Both the position numbers and the translations under genes were made by a program. The notes under the pieces are model-generated. The model was given only the letters and a program-made list of their open reading frames with translations, made no database searches and had not been told where the DNA came from. This document shows positions 34,760 to 46,793 of a DNA stretch of 64,000 bases, one piece after another (within the stretch, counting starts at the first letter, position 1; each line of letters starts with the position of its first letter). Source of the DNA: Talpa occidentalis (Eukaryota; Chordata; Mammalia; Eulipotyphla; Talpidae); the NCBI RefSeq assembly GCF_014898055.3, contig NW_023605194.1:59559361-59623360 (forward strand), written 5' to 3'.

Positions 34760-36369
34760 CTTAGTGGAATGCTGTGGGTCTTCTGCTTTCAGACTAACTA
34801 AAAGAAACTAAAACTCTGCAGAGAAAAAAAACTAATGAAAGAAATACACCAAAAGTTGACACTACCTTTATCTGCAGAATGATGAATGTATTTTCTTTAT
34901 TCCCATTTCCTAAATTTTCTATAATGACCATTCACTTTCTTAATAACATGAACAACCCAACTTTAAAATAATTAAACACTAAAAAAAAGAAAGCATTTCT
35001 AGGAGAAAGGGTTTATTCACAAAGGTCTATTATTACTTTTTTTGATTCATATTTGCATTTATTTAGGGAACTAAAATATTTTAAAAAGGAAGACACTAAC
35101 AACAACAACTAAAGAAAAACCAATCAAATAAGCCAAACACCAAACAAAGATCCTTGGAGAGTCACAGAAATGTACTATTGGTATGGAATGGGAAACAATA
35201 GGCTTATCATTTTGAATTAGAAAAAATCTTAACACTTCTCACATGAGAACATTTTCCATGACCTGAATCAGAATTAAATTTCAAAGATATTCTTTTTAAT
35301 CTGTATAAAGTCTGGATTCCAAACCTGACCTTATAGAGTTATAGAGTATGCCACTTACTCAATACTCAATAGCAACTCTAGCACACATCATTGAATTGGA
35401 TCCCCTCATTCATTCATTCATTCATTCTCTCTCTCTTGATCTTGCTCTGCCTCTCTCTTTCTCACTCTCTTCCCCCCAACCCCTATGCCTTTCTCCTTCA
35501 CCTTTCACTCCCTCTCTTCTCTGCCATCTACACCAAACAAAGGGTCTTATTCAAGTGGTTGGGGGTGGGAGGGGAGAAAGGTTTACATGTGTGTCTGAAT
35601 CAACACAAGGGAATTTGGACACACAGGTTATGGTTACTTCTTCTCACTCCTTACCTCAGTCATTTCTGAGAAAAGATACTAGACGCAAACTTCTTTTCAG
35701 TCACCCCATTTCATTTCTCCACAAATTAAATGCTATCAGTAACATTCATTTAGGATCATTTTGGATACTAAGTTTTCAGAAAATGTGGCCTAAAACTAAA
35801 AAGTTAATAGTTTTAAGGACTGCACTTTTATCTTCCATTTTTTCTGGGACCTTATTGCTTATTATTGACTTTTTCTCTGAAGAATTCTCTCTTTTATATT
35901 TAATCAGCCTGCTCCCTTGAATAATAAATGTTTCATAGTAAGTTTAACCTATAGAAGTTTTGGTTGGGGATACTTCATAGAAAGATAAAAGAAATATTGT
36001 CAATTATATATGTTCATATATACATATACACATACATATTTATATGCAGTCATAGCTACTAAAATCACATAATAGCATACATTTTTGTTGCTTAAATATG
36101 GGCAATAGGCTAAAGCCAAATCAAAACTAAAGATTATACTTCATAGCATGTATTTTTTACTTCAGTGATGCTTTGGAAGCAATGTTTTCTCTAGCAACAA
36201 TGCACTAATTGGTTTGAAACCCATGTCCTTCTTTTAAGAGCACAATTATGTGCCTATCAGCTCTTTTGTACTGCTACATTGCCATAAAATATAATCATAA
36301 AATATTCAAGAGCACCATATGGGCGAGGGCTTTGTTCTATTATGGCTGACAGGAAAAATATAAGTAAGC
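34760..36369. other. Unique DNA with short simple repeats
   Basis: An (ATTC)n run lies at about 35407-35427, followed by a CT-rich tract to about 35480. The ORF at 35348-35920 starts across this low-complexity region and shows no domain, so it is probably not a gene. Confidence 0.4.
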
Positions 36370-37185
36370 TTGCACCAGAAGCAAAAAAGATGACAAAAAA
36401 GGGATCAAAGTAACAGCATGGAAAAAATGCTGATCATATCATCATCAGGAAAAATGCATATCAAAACCACAATAAGATGCCACTTTGCACCTGTGAAAAT
36501 GACCCATATGAAAAGACCAGGAACAGGTGTTGATGAGGATGTAGAGGAAAAGAAACACTTCTGCACTTTTGGGGGGACTGTAGACGAGTGCAGGCCCTAT
36601 GAAAACACTATGAAGTTTCTCCAAAATATTAAAAAGCAATCTAACATATGATCCAACAATTCTACTCTTAGCTACCTACCTGGAGAATGCAAACATTAAT
36701 TTGAAGGGATATATGCATTCCTATATTCATCACAGCATTATTTGTAATAACGAAGTTATGGGAACAACCTAAGTGACTAACAATATGAACGGATTAAGAA
36801 AATATTGTATATATACAGAATGGAATATTACTCAGCTGTAGACAATGGTGAACTCTTGCCATTTGTGACAACATAGATGGAACTGGACTCCTTATGCTAA
36901 GTAAAATGTCATAAGCAGAAAGACAAACATGAGATGATTTCATTCATCTGTGGAATATAGAAAACAAAGAAAAGGAACAGACAAAACAAAAACCAAACAA
37001 ATCCTTGAATTCTGACTGCAGAAATGAGGCTACCAGAAGGGGAGACAGAAAGGTGGAGCAAGGTGGTAGGGAGGTTTGGTGGACCATTTGTGGAAGATTG
37101 TTGGTGCTTTGTCAGTGAGCATAGTGAGATACATTCATGGAGGTGTTAACCTCTATCTCTGAAACACACAGAGTGAGGTAAATCA
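36370..37185 (+). mobile_element. Older L1, ORF2 3' end, sense, part 1
   Basis: ATCAAAACCACAATAAGATG, TGATGAGGATGTAGAGG, TGGAATATTACTCAGCTG and TAGATGGAACTGGA follow the end of ORF2 and the start of the 3'UTR. The frame is broken. It is interrupted by a SINE at 37186 and resumes at about 37698. Confidence 0.85.
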
Positions 37186-37695
37186 GGGTCTCCCTGGAAG
37201 CCTAGGGGTGAAATCTCAACTCCCAGCCAGGAAGCATATGGTGCAGCAGACCTCTCCTGTCTCACCCGCTGCTCCCCTTAGCAGTGTATTTCACTAAATC
37301 TGCCTGTTCTGATCCCCATTTTATCTCTGGTGAAGACCCCCTGCACCTCTGGCCTACACACCAGGTTTTTTTTTTTTTTTTTTTTTTAAGATTTGTTTAT
37401 GCATACAAGAACTGGAGTCTAGGCTAGAAGTGTGGGGGTAAGAGGATTCACCAGAGACAAGAATGGGTAGCAGAACAGGCAGATCTACTGAAATGCGCTG
37501 CTGAAGGGAGCAGCGGGCAAGACAGGAGAGGTCTGCTGCACCACGTGGGATATCTCCTTGGCTGGGATTGAACTCATGTTGCAGTGGCTGGCCATAGTTT
37601 GAGAGCACTGTGTCTTTAATCCCTATGCCACCAGGGAGGCCCAGCCCAGTTCTTCTATGCAAAAATAAACCTTTTAATAAAAAACAACACATACA
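37186..37695 (+). mobile_element. tRNA-derived SINE split by an inverted SINE
   Basis: A plus-strand SINE lacking part of its head-to-B-box region (37186-37364) resumes at about 37645 with CCCAGTTCTTC and its A-tail. The outer flanks AGTGAGGTAAATCA and AGTGTGATAAATCA are a 14-bp duplication with two mismatches. The interruption is the antisense SINE at 37365-37644. Confidence 0.85.
37365..37644 (-). mobile_element. tRNA-derived SINE, antisense, inside a sense SINE
   Basis: T-tract of about 22, AAGATTTGTTTATGCATACA, GGATTGAACTCATG (antisense B box) and CCACCAGGGAGGCC. It is inserted near the 3' end of the sense copy with a short CCAG duplication. The pair makes an inverted repeat. Confidence 0.9.
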
Positions 37696-37697
37696 GT

Positions 37698-37735
37698 GTG
37701 ATAAATCAATGTTACCTCAATAAATATAAATTTAA
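37698..37735 (+). mobile_element. Older L1 3' end, part 2
   Basis: TAAATCAATGTTACCTCAAT followed by AAATATAAA is the terminal segment of the same L1, seen also at 16925-16950. Confidence 0.7.
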
Positions 37736-37812
37736 AATGGATAGATACATACATACATACATAGACAGATAGATTGATATAGATAGAGCAACAGATAGAT
37801 ATAGGCAGGTAG
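37736..37812. repeat. (GATA)n/(ATAC)n microsatellite
   Basis: ATACATACATACAT then AGATAGAT-type units, probably grown from the L1 A-tail. Confidence 0.9.
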
Positions 37813-40066
37813 ATAGCAATCATATCTGGAGTAGAGCAGGGATTCAATTAATATTAGCTGGTAAGTGGAAGCAACATCCTCATTCCTTAGGAAAATATTC
37901 CTTCTTCCCAACTCCAATTATGTGGTTTAGTAAGCACCACTGCTTTAGGGATCTTGACTCTCTAAGGTATATATGGTATGTTTAGACTTGGCACTTGTCC
38001 CAAGGTAGTCCCTACCACTCAGATCCCTGTTGACAAAAATGATATGAGCAGAAGTATTTCCTTCAGTCCAGCTGATCCAATTTGATAGAATTCTCTCCAG
38101 AGATGAATTTAGCTATGACTCAGTACTGAGATGAAGCTGGGACATGAAAGGCCCCGGAGTGCTAGTGGCTAAGTTTGCAGCCTTACAGCAGGCCATTTTG
38201 AGAGAATGAGATCAACACTAGAAGACAATAAGAAAGTTCTTGCAGTTCCAGCCCCTACATTCCATTGCCCCAAGGCAGTCTCAGCTTTGTTCCTGTTGCA
38301 TTTACAGAAGCCGATCAATAAATTCCTTTATTTGCCTGACCTTGCTGGACTTTCATATGTCTCTTAGTTCGAGTTGCTCCAAATGCATATCCTGAGACAA
38401 GGATTCAAGTGCAAGTACTTTATCCTAGCAGATCCTGGGAAACAAGGTTAGGTGAGTGGGGCAGTGAGACAGGGAATGGAAGGCAGATGAAGACTTTCTC
38501 AGGGGAGGTTACCACTCTGGGCTCCTGTGGGAGCGAAATTAAAATCATAACTCAATTATCCCTCCTTAAAGAAGAGAGTGGGATGATTACCTGAACTCTT
38601 TCCTGCCACTGATAAGGGCTGTTCCTGGGGTACATGAATTCATCGGCACTCATCATACTGTAGGCAGAGAAGGTCCAAGGAGTTAAAGGAAATCCTGTAA
38701 GTGGTTGGAACCCAAGCCCAGTTTCTCTGAAGAAGGAAGGATGAGGAGAGGTGGTCAGGATACCTACATCTGCTTCAACATACAAGGAGGAATGCTTTGA
38801 CTGATGCATTAGAGATAAACTTGCTGCAAAACCTCAAAGTTTTTAATGCATTGCCAGGCAGAAACTGTATGTCCAGTCCTCTTCTGTTCTCTGAATGAAT
38901 CTAAATTTTTCCAAGGGCTTCTGGACATATTTTTCTGTGTTGACTCTTGGAAGTCAATAAAACAGTCCCTGACAACTGATTTCGGACTTTTCCTCATAGA
39001 CTTAATTGAGAATTCTTTTTCCCACAATCTCACCCAGAGAGATTTTGGCCTCCCTACAGTCTGGGCTGTTACTTTTGCAGATCAGATGTCAATATGAGGT
39101 TATGATGCAATGGCCATTTAAAAATAGACACGATTGCAATAACTGTAAATTGGAAGCAAAGAGGACTCTTTATGGGAGAATACGACCTGGTTTAATGACT
39201 GTCAAGTGTTTTCTGGGAAGCTGTTTGACTGCTTTTATAAAAGTGAAGATTTTGTTAAGGAGCAAGACCACACATCTTTTATATGACTTTATATTTAGAG
39301 AAAGACATCTGTATAATTTTATACTCTAATTGAGAGGTTGTATTCTCCTTTGTGAAATCACCATAATTACTTAATTTTATACATGAATTCTCAAAGCTGG
39401 TGATAATTGGCTTAAATACAAATAAAATATGTGTGGTGTAAAAAAAAAAAGCAAAGTTACAACTTGGAGCCCTTTGAGAAACTGCTAATTGTCATTTACA
39501 GCAGAGGGTATCATCCTTGGTAGATAAGAATAAAATGGAATCCTAGAGTAAACTTTCTCCCTTTACTTCCCTCCTTCCACTATTCCAACAACATGCATTA
39601 ATGCAAACACAAACACATGTGCAACGCACCAAGACACACACTTTCCAAAGGCAGTAGGCAGAAACATGACTTTAACACTCGTAATGTTTCCTTAAGTCTT
39701 ATGTTCTTGTTTATTTAAACATATAATGCTTTCTCATCACTATGAAAGGAACGGTTAATCTCTTTTAAATTCAATTATTCAGCACTCAAAATTAACTTGT
39801 GAAATTATCACACTTCTAAAAGCTGAAAATCACCAAGAAAACCTGAGCACCTGCTATTTACTAAGAAATGTAAAATTAAATATGTAAAGGTGAAAGTAAA
39901 TGTTTATAATAAAAGAAAAATGTATTTAAATGTTTTAATCCAAAGCCTTATTTTTCTTGTTTGTAGCATGTGGGATGATCAGATCTGTTTTACTATCTAC
40001 ATGAACGTTAAATGAAATAACTCATTTGAACAAGTCATGTCTTAAATTTTATCTGATAAGTATTAG
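37813..40066. other. Unique DNA; possible 3' end of a transcript near 39420
   Basis: No exon recognised. At 39419-39450 the sequence reads AAATAAAATATGTG, a short spacer, then ten A residues, like an mRNA 3' end. A weak AAGCAAAG direct repeat at about 39156 and 39448 is too short to prove a retrocopy. Confidence 0.35.
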
Positions 40067-40071
40067 TGTAT

Positions 40072-40511
40072 TGTCGGGTAATGTAAAAAGTATCAGGCTT
40101 TTCTGCCCTCCCACTATTAGGATAGATGACGGAACTCTGTGGTCCCAAATGCACGCCTGATGGCGGGCACCTGGAGTAGGGTGTGGGCATATGTAGATGG
40201 GATTCACCTGGGCTAAGACTAGGCTTTTAAGGGCGGTGTCATGGGGACGCCGGCACAAGAGAAGCAGTAGAAGCAGAGAAGCAGAAAAGAGCAGAGAAGC
40301 AGCACGAGAGAAGCACCAGAGAGCCCAGATAGAGTGAAGACTTGCTGGAGGCTGGGAGGCCTGTCAGCCTCCCCGCCCCTCAGCACCCCTGCCTGCCATG
40401 TACCTGATAAATCCCAATAAAAGCCTGCAAAAGCCACAGAGGGTTGTATTCTTTACCCAGTCTGCTGGATCAAAAAACCTGTCCTGTGGCCTTCCTGTCC
40501 TGCCCACTACA
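40072..40511 (+). mobile_element. Solo LTR, 440 bp, exact 5-bp duplication
   Basis: Starts TGTCGGGTAATG and ends CCCACTACA. GGCTTTTAAGGGCGG is the TATA-like region and CCCAATAAAAGCCTGC the polyadenylation region. TGTAT flanks both sides (40067-40071 and 40512-40516). Same family as the copies at 7.4, 8.0 and 45.3 kb. Confidence 0.93.
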
Positions 40512-42939
40512 TGTATGAATGTCTTATTGCATGTGGAGAAATGAACAGCTGCCAAAGAAGTACAGAGAAGTAGAAGTATAGAAAAATGAAGCCAGGGTAA
40601 TGCTTAATTTTTACCTAAAAGCTTAGTAGCTGACACAACACATTCATTTCAAAACAACTTCCTTCTCCATACAGAAAGAGAAGTCTGCATCCTCAGGACA
40701 ATTAAGTTAGTTTCTCCTAAGTGATTCTGGTTAGAAGCAGGCTTCTAACTAAAACCATCTTCACTGGGTTAAGGCTCATCAATTCCACTCTGGCACCATC
40801 CTGCCTGGGTATCATCTGCTAGTGAAATGGCTTAGTGTGGCGATGAGGAAGGCCTTATGCTATGAAGATGTTAGAAATCTTGGTGTGCCCACACATTTCC
40901 CCTGCACCTGGGCATGGTTTACTTCACTGAGACAGAGAGGAGGAATGATCTATAAGCTCTTGAATGAGCGTGGAGAGGAACAGCTGTTGACAACAAATTG
41001 ATTTCATTGGTTGAGTTCAACAGCATCAGGCAGGGGGCCTGGAGTTGGTGCATGCTGCTGTGCCTACCCACCAGGGTAGTTAACATCATTAAGAAAATTC
41101 AGGAGTGCCTAACTGGAGAAGCAGAGAGCTAGGATCACTGCAGAGGGAGGGGGGCTGAGATATAGAATTCTGATCCACGGGGCACTCCATGGGCCTTAAA
41201 CAGAGAAAGGAACAAACAGCAGGGTGGATTGCAAAACACCACTTGCTACCCTGTCTTTACAGCAGCCCTGTTGCCAGATGAGAAAACTATTTGGTCTTTT
41301 CAGGTCCCATAGTGCGGCATCCTTTTTAGTACACTGAGCTCATGGTGGCATTCACTGCATTTCCCTAAAGCCCATGTGGACGCTATATGAGATGAAACCT
41401 AAGTTGTTTTCTCATCCATTCTCTATGTGCAAAAGCCCAGAAGGAGCTGCCACATCTTTCCAGATACCTTTTATGGGAGCAAGGTTGCTTAATGTGAAAA
41501 CACAGAACTAGAGAAGCAGGATGAGACACAAGTGCAGGAAACTGCTGTCTGCAACAGCCAAATATTTAGATACTAGAAAAAGGTTGCCAAATGCTTCATT
41601 TCCTGAATATACATGCCAGATAGAGATGTCTAGGTATCAAATTTCCAATATGGTTTTAATCTAATTCTTAAGTCTGCCTGGTTTATGTATCTCAAATAGC
41701 CTGTGTGTGTAAGAGTAGTAACTAAATTCATGTTTGGATATTCATGGATTTTAGTAGTGGCTCTCTCTGCATTTAATTGACTAGAAATATTTGCATGGAG
41801 TTATTTGAAAATGCAAGTGTAAAGCACTCTTTCAAATAGAAGTAACAAGGGCTAAAAGAAAAAAAGGTCTCCTGTAACCCACTGCCATCTTTTCCGGGAT
41901 CTAAACTTGAATAAAGCGCCAGAAATTTGGGGCCCTGACTTTAAACAATGGATGAACAGCACAAAAATAGACATTTTCCAAATGTCCTCCATTTAGGGAA
42001 TGCACATTTATAGAACATTATAATTTCCCAAAACTTATGCAAGACTTAATACTATTTTCTACCCTTTTGGAAGGCTTCATAAGGAATATCAAGGTGTTTA
42101 CTCATAACTGTTATTACCAGTGAAGGTTATTAGAAGTAAAGATTCTCAGAACTGGCCCCTCAGAATGCATCACTCTGGCACACAGATTATTTTGAGTTGA
42201 AGTCCATCGAGGTTCTGGAGACTAAGGAGAAGCTTTTTCCTCTCCCTTAATAACAGAAGTACTCACCATTCTGTAATAACCTAGGAGAATGTAGATTAGG
42301 GGTTTTATTCAGATGCAAAAGTATCTGTAGAAATGTCCTCTCTATCTGTGAAACATATCTGCATTTCCAGAATACACATGAATCACCCCCTCCTCATCAT
42401 GTCAAGTCCTCCTTCACTTTTCTTGGGTTCCAGGCTCCTACCCTAGTCCTCTGGATATAAGCCCTTTTCTCATTGAGAATGGGATCCTTGTGATGCAGGG
42501 AGACTCCCCATACACACATTATTCAATTTCTTTTTCTTCTGCCAACCATCTGATGCTGTTTTGATTGTTCAACCAGCCCAAGAAGAACCTGGAGAGGTAG
42601 GGGGGATTTTTCCCCTTCACCTCTACAGTGAGTACTTTGTGATTTCTTTAATCACTTCTGAAAAGGAAAAAGTAGAGTAAGACAGTCTTGTGCTTACAAT
42701 TCTCTACAGCATAATGGAAGGTCTCCTGCTCACCATTTATTTCCAAAAACACTATTCAAGTTACAGGAATCTAGAGGTGAGGAAGGCAAAGAGGCAAGTT
42801 GAGACTGTTCTCCAAGGCCAAAAATGTGCCTTTCGTATAAACATGGCCTCATCCACAATTCTTGCATGTCTTTGGAATTGAAAGGTGGAAGCATCGATTT
42901 TAGAGCCTCTACAATAATTCCATGTTATGTGTAACTGGC

Positions 42940-43050
42940 ATGCTCACATTAGCAAGACTTAACCCAGAGAGATTAAGCCACTGGCCCAAGCTCTCAGGAC
43001 TCACAGGTGTTAGAAAGGAGGATTTAAACTCAAGCAAGTGTGCTTGGTTA
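42940..43050 (-). mobile_element. MIR-like fragment, antisense
   Basis: CCCAGAGAGATTAAGCCACT and TGGCCCAAGCTCTCAGGACT are the antisense MIR core. Confidence 0.5.
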
Positions 43051-43959
43051 CAAAGTTAAATATCATACTATTACCATGGAATTTTTAATTTGCAGAGCGA
43101 CCTCTACCCTTCACACCATACTTAAATAATTTCAGATTTCTACTTTAGGCCCAAATTAGGCTTGAAAAATTGACTCAATACACTTAAGTGTGTTTCTGAC
43201 ACTGGCAGCAAGAAATGCCTTGGTTTCACAATTTACAGCTTGTAAGTTATGTCTGTTCCATCTATTGTTTCTTCATTAACTATAACAGATCCACAAAGCA
43301 AATAAACAGAAATGTACAAACTACAATATAAAGTTCTCTCATTTGCTCAAACCCTAAGTGAAAGGAAGATCTCTGTATCCACCTGATCACAATGACTACC
43401 TCGAATACTCTGGTGGAGATTTGAGAAAGTGTCAGCTACATCATATTTGCCTACAGGACCACTGCTCATGGTACCAAACATCTGTTTCATTTTCTTGACT
43501 GCAACAGTACATTCACTAATGATTTTTAAAGACTAGTAAATGATTCAAAGAACACTGAAATTCAACAAAATATTAGGTACAAAGGCAAAGAATATCCAAA
43601 GATTTGAAAAGGGGGAGCAGCGTTAAAGGGATAAGCCAAATGATGTCATAGGCAATAACATTAATTTAAAATGCTGCATTGTTTGAAAATATCTAAACTA
43701 AGAGTTTCATTTTTTTCATTCTATAATTGCTACTTTATAATCATTAACACTCCAATATATGAGGAAGAACATACAGATTACAGAAACACAGTTGGAGAGA
43801 ATTTCAGTGGTTTATCTAGATCAGATATAATTATCCTGAAATTACACCTCCTTTCCTATGTCTTTGCTTAGTGTTCTGTTTAAAGATCTTGCTGGTGGGA
43901 GCTGTTTTCCGTTTGGAAAACAGTTCACAGCTGGTTAAACAAAATGGCTTATATAAAAG

Positions 43960-44125
43960 AAGACCTCAGTTCAAACTGACTTTGTCACTTCCTTACATGC
44001 TTTCTTGGGTAAGTTACTGAATATCTTTATGCTCATCCTTAAAATAAGGAGAATCATCATTTATCTATTTCATATGGCTGTTGTAAGGGAGTTAATTGGT
44101 GTCAAATAGCGTTTTAGATTAAATA
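43960..44125 (+). mobile_element. MIR-like fragment, sense
   Basis: AGACCTCAGTTCAAACTGAC, TGGGTAAGTTACTGAATATC, AATAAGGAGAATCATCAT and GGCTGTTGTAAGGGAG follow the MIR order. Confidence 0.6.
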
Positions 44126-45256
44126 CTCAATAAATATTAACTATTCCTTTCCAAGTCAGCACTCTACATGGATGCTTTTGATACCTATAAGAAACATCTG
44201 AGTTTCCTAGAAAAGTACACTTTAGATTTTCTCAGTTCCCAAATGCAGCTCTTAATCTGGATATTAAGTATTTTAGAATAAGAACATTAACATGCCATAC
44301 GTAGTTTGTATATTTCTCTCTGCCAAGTGTTTAACTTTGCAACTCATTCCAGTGGTTTAATTACAAGTTGAGCCCTGACATTACTTTGAGGAGGGAATAT
44401 CTGTCCAGGGGAGACTGGGAATGACTTCTTTATGCATGAGTTATCAATCAGGAAATCAATCCAAGCAGATGAATCAAAAGCAGAGCTTCGGTTCCATGTT
44501 TTCTTAGAGCTTTTTGTTTTTTATTATTTCCACTTTATAGGACATGGCAGTCCATACCTAAACAGTTATTTCTTTTGTAGTTAGTAGTAGCTTTGCCTTG
44601 AGACCATTAAAGGAAATCCTGTACAAAGAAATCTGGCTAACCTTGTCAAATGTGAGGCAGACAATGATTAGAGTCTTTTATAAACCTCTTTTCCTTGGGG
44701 GTAAGTCAGGCATTCCTAAAATAGAGTTGGCCTTGCAATTGCCATCAGGAAGGAATATTCTGAGCCATCTACCAAAAGAGTAGTAACTATCACTAATAAG
44801 GTTTTAATTTTAATTTTTCTACTAGACTAAAAATCACCTACATTTCCTAGGCTGGAGTTTCTACACACAGGGTAGAATGGGTTACAGGTGAGCCCAGTAT
44901 TGATCCTTCAGTCCTAGTTACCAGGTGGGGAAGCCTGACAAGCAGCATCACCTAATCATGGATACAGTAAATGTATAAAACATTTTCTGCTTGAATATTG
45001 TCATAAAAATTGTTGAGAAACATGGCAGGTCCTGGTGTATTCTTCCTTGACTACCTGTCCAGTGTCCTGAATGGTATCTGGCCATGAGATAAAGAAGAGT
45101 GGTTCTCTGTGTCCCCAGTAGAAGGGAATTGGAATGTTTCTTTCTTTCTGGTTTTCCACAGACTTGTGAGGAATGTGTGACTTCTCTATAATTTGATGTG
45201 TTTTTATATGTATGCTATATTTGGGAATGTTAGGTGGACAGAGTAGATTTTGTCTG

Positions 45257-45692
45257 TGTAGGGTAAGGAAAAATGTCAGGCTTTTCTGCCCTCCCACCAT
45301 CAGGATAGATGATGGATTCTTGCGGTCCTGAATGCATGCCTGATGGCGGGCACCTGGAATAGGGTGTGGGCATAGGTAGATGGGTTTCACCTGGGCTAAG
45401 ACTGTGCTTTTAAGGATGGCATCACAGGGACGCCAGCATAAGCCAAGAAGCCAAAGAGAAGCCAAGAGAGAAGCAAAGAAGCAGAAGCAGAGAATGCCAG
45501 AGAGCCCAGAGAGAGTGCGGATTTGCTGTGGGCTGGGAGGACTGCCAGCCTCCCGGCCCCCCAGCACCCCTGCCTGCCATGTACCTGGTAATCCCAATAA
45601 AAGCCTGCAAAACCACTGAGGACTCTGACTCCTCATTCACCCAGTCTACATGGGATCAGAAAGCCTGCCCTGTGCCCATTCCTGCCTTTACA
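45257..45692 (+). mobile_element. Solo LTR, 436 bp, exact 5-bp duplication
   Basis: Starts TGTAGGGTAAGG and ends CTGCCTTTACA, with CCCAATAAAAGCCTGC near 45591. GTCTG flanks both sides (45252-45256 and 45693-45697). It is the best-preserved copy of the family here. ORFs on either strand within it are incidental. Confidence 0.95.
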
Positions 45693-45827
45693 GTCTGTCT
45701 TCTATCAAAATTTTAATTGACTAATGATTTATGAACAGTAACATCATAAATGAATAAAGATAAGGCATATCTGGGTTCATGTTCACACTTTACTGTTCCA
45801 TGTTTTCTTTCAAAAACCAAGAAGGAG

Positions 45828-46793
45828 AGAATAGGGACCTTTCTTCAGTAAAGACTGCTTGAAACTGGCAGAAGGCTCCCCGAGGAGCCAGAGGTGAGCT
45901 GGGAAGTTTGCCCTTGCCAGGCCCCTTCTGGCCAGCAGTCCGAGCCCAGAGGGGGAGCAGACACCCATGGCCGGGGCAGACCAGGCGCGCAAGGGAGTGG
46001 GTACCCACATCGCCTTTTTAGAACAGGGACCTTTCTTCAGTAAAGATTGCTTGAAACCAGCAGAAGGCTCCCGGAGGAGCCAGAGGTGAGCTGGGAAGTT
46101 TGCCCACAACAGGCCCCTTCTGGCCAGTGGTCTGAGCCCAGAGGGGGAGTGGGCACCCAGGGCCAGGGCCAACCGGATGTGTGGGAGAGTACATCTATCT
46201 CCTAATCACCATTTTAGAATAGGGATCTTTCTTCAATAAAGACTGCTTGAAACCGGCAGAAGGCTCTTGGAGGAGCTAGAGGTGAGCTGGGAAGTTTGCC
46301 CACGCCAGGCCCCTTCAGGCCAGCAGTCCGAACCCAGAGGGGGAGCGGGCACCCACAGCCGGGGCAGACCTGGCGTGCGGAAGAGTGTGCCTGTCTCCAA
46401 AGCGCCACTTTAGAACAGCAACCTTTCTTCAATAAAGACTGCTTGAATCTGGCAGAAGGCTCCCCGTGGAGCCAGAGGGAGAAGGTTCCCTGCACAGTCA
46501 GAGGTGAGCTGAAGGCCCCCACAAGCCCGGTCCCAACTGGCGGGAAGTCGGAGCCCAGAGGAGGATCCAGAGATTTGGAACCCAGATGCAATCCAGCTGC
46601 CCCAACTCCAGGGAAGTCTGTGGGACTTCAAGACGCACCTTTGTAACTAAACACAGAAGGAGGAGAGATTCTGTGACAGTGATAATTAACATACTCAAAG
46701 TACCACTGCCTCACTAGACTACATCTGGCATAACAGTTTCTGACTTGTTTGGATTGCCAGTTTCTGAAACTCCCGAAAGAACACACCAAAAAG
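45828..46793 (+). promoter_or_regulatory. L1 5'UTR of about four tandem ~195-bp monomers
   Basis: The anchor CCTTTCTTCAGTAAAGA, or a one-to-two-base variant, recurs with A/G-CCTTT starting near 45837, 46029, 46225 and 46421, which gives spacings of 192, 196 and 196 bp. Each unit continues with GCTTGAAAC-GGCAGAAGGCTC, a GGTGAGCTGGGAAGTTTGCC segment and a GC-rich CAGAGGGGGAG segment. The last unit diverges before ORF1. Tandem promoter monomers are known from mouse L1, and by analogy each unit may add promoter activity. ORFs on both strands here are by-products. Confidence 0.85.

Larger units (their letters stand above)
40517..45251. other. Unique DNA with ancient MIR pieces
   Basis: About 4.7 kb with no gene recognised. 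MIR-like pieces lie at 42940-43050 (antisense) and 43960-44120 (sense), and a short hairpin at 43912-43933. Confidence 0.4.

Noticed and set aside
35348..35920. 190-codon ORF
   Set aside because: It begins across an ATTC/CT low-complexity region and the product is compositionally biased, with no recognisable motif.
45001..45636. 211-codon minus-strand ORF
   Set aside because: Most of it is the antisense of a solo LTR. The same happens in the other LTR copies.
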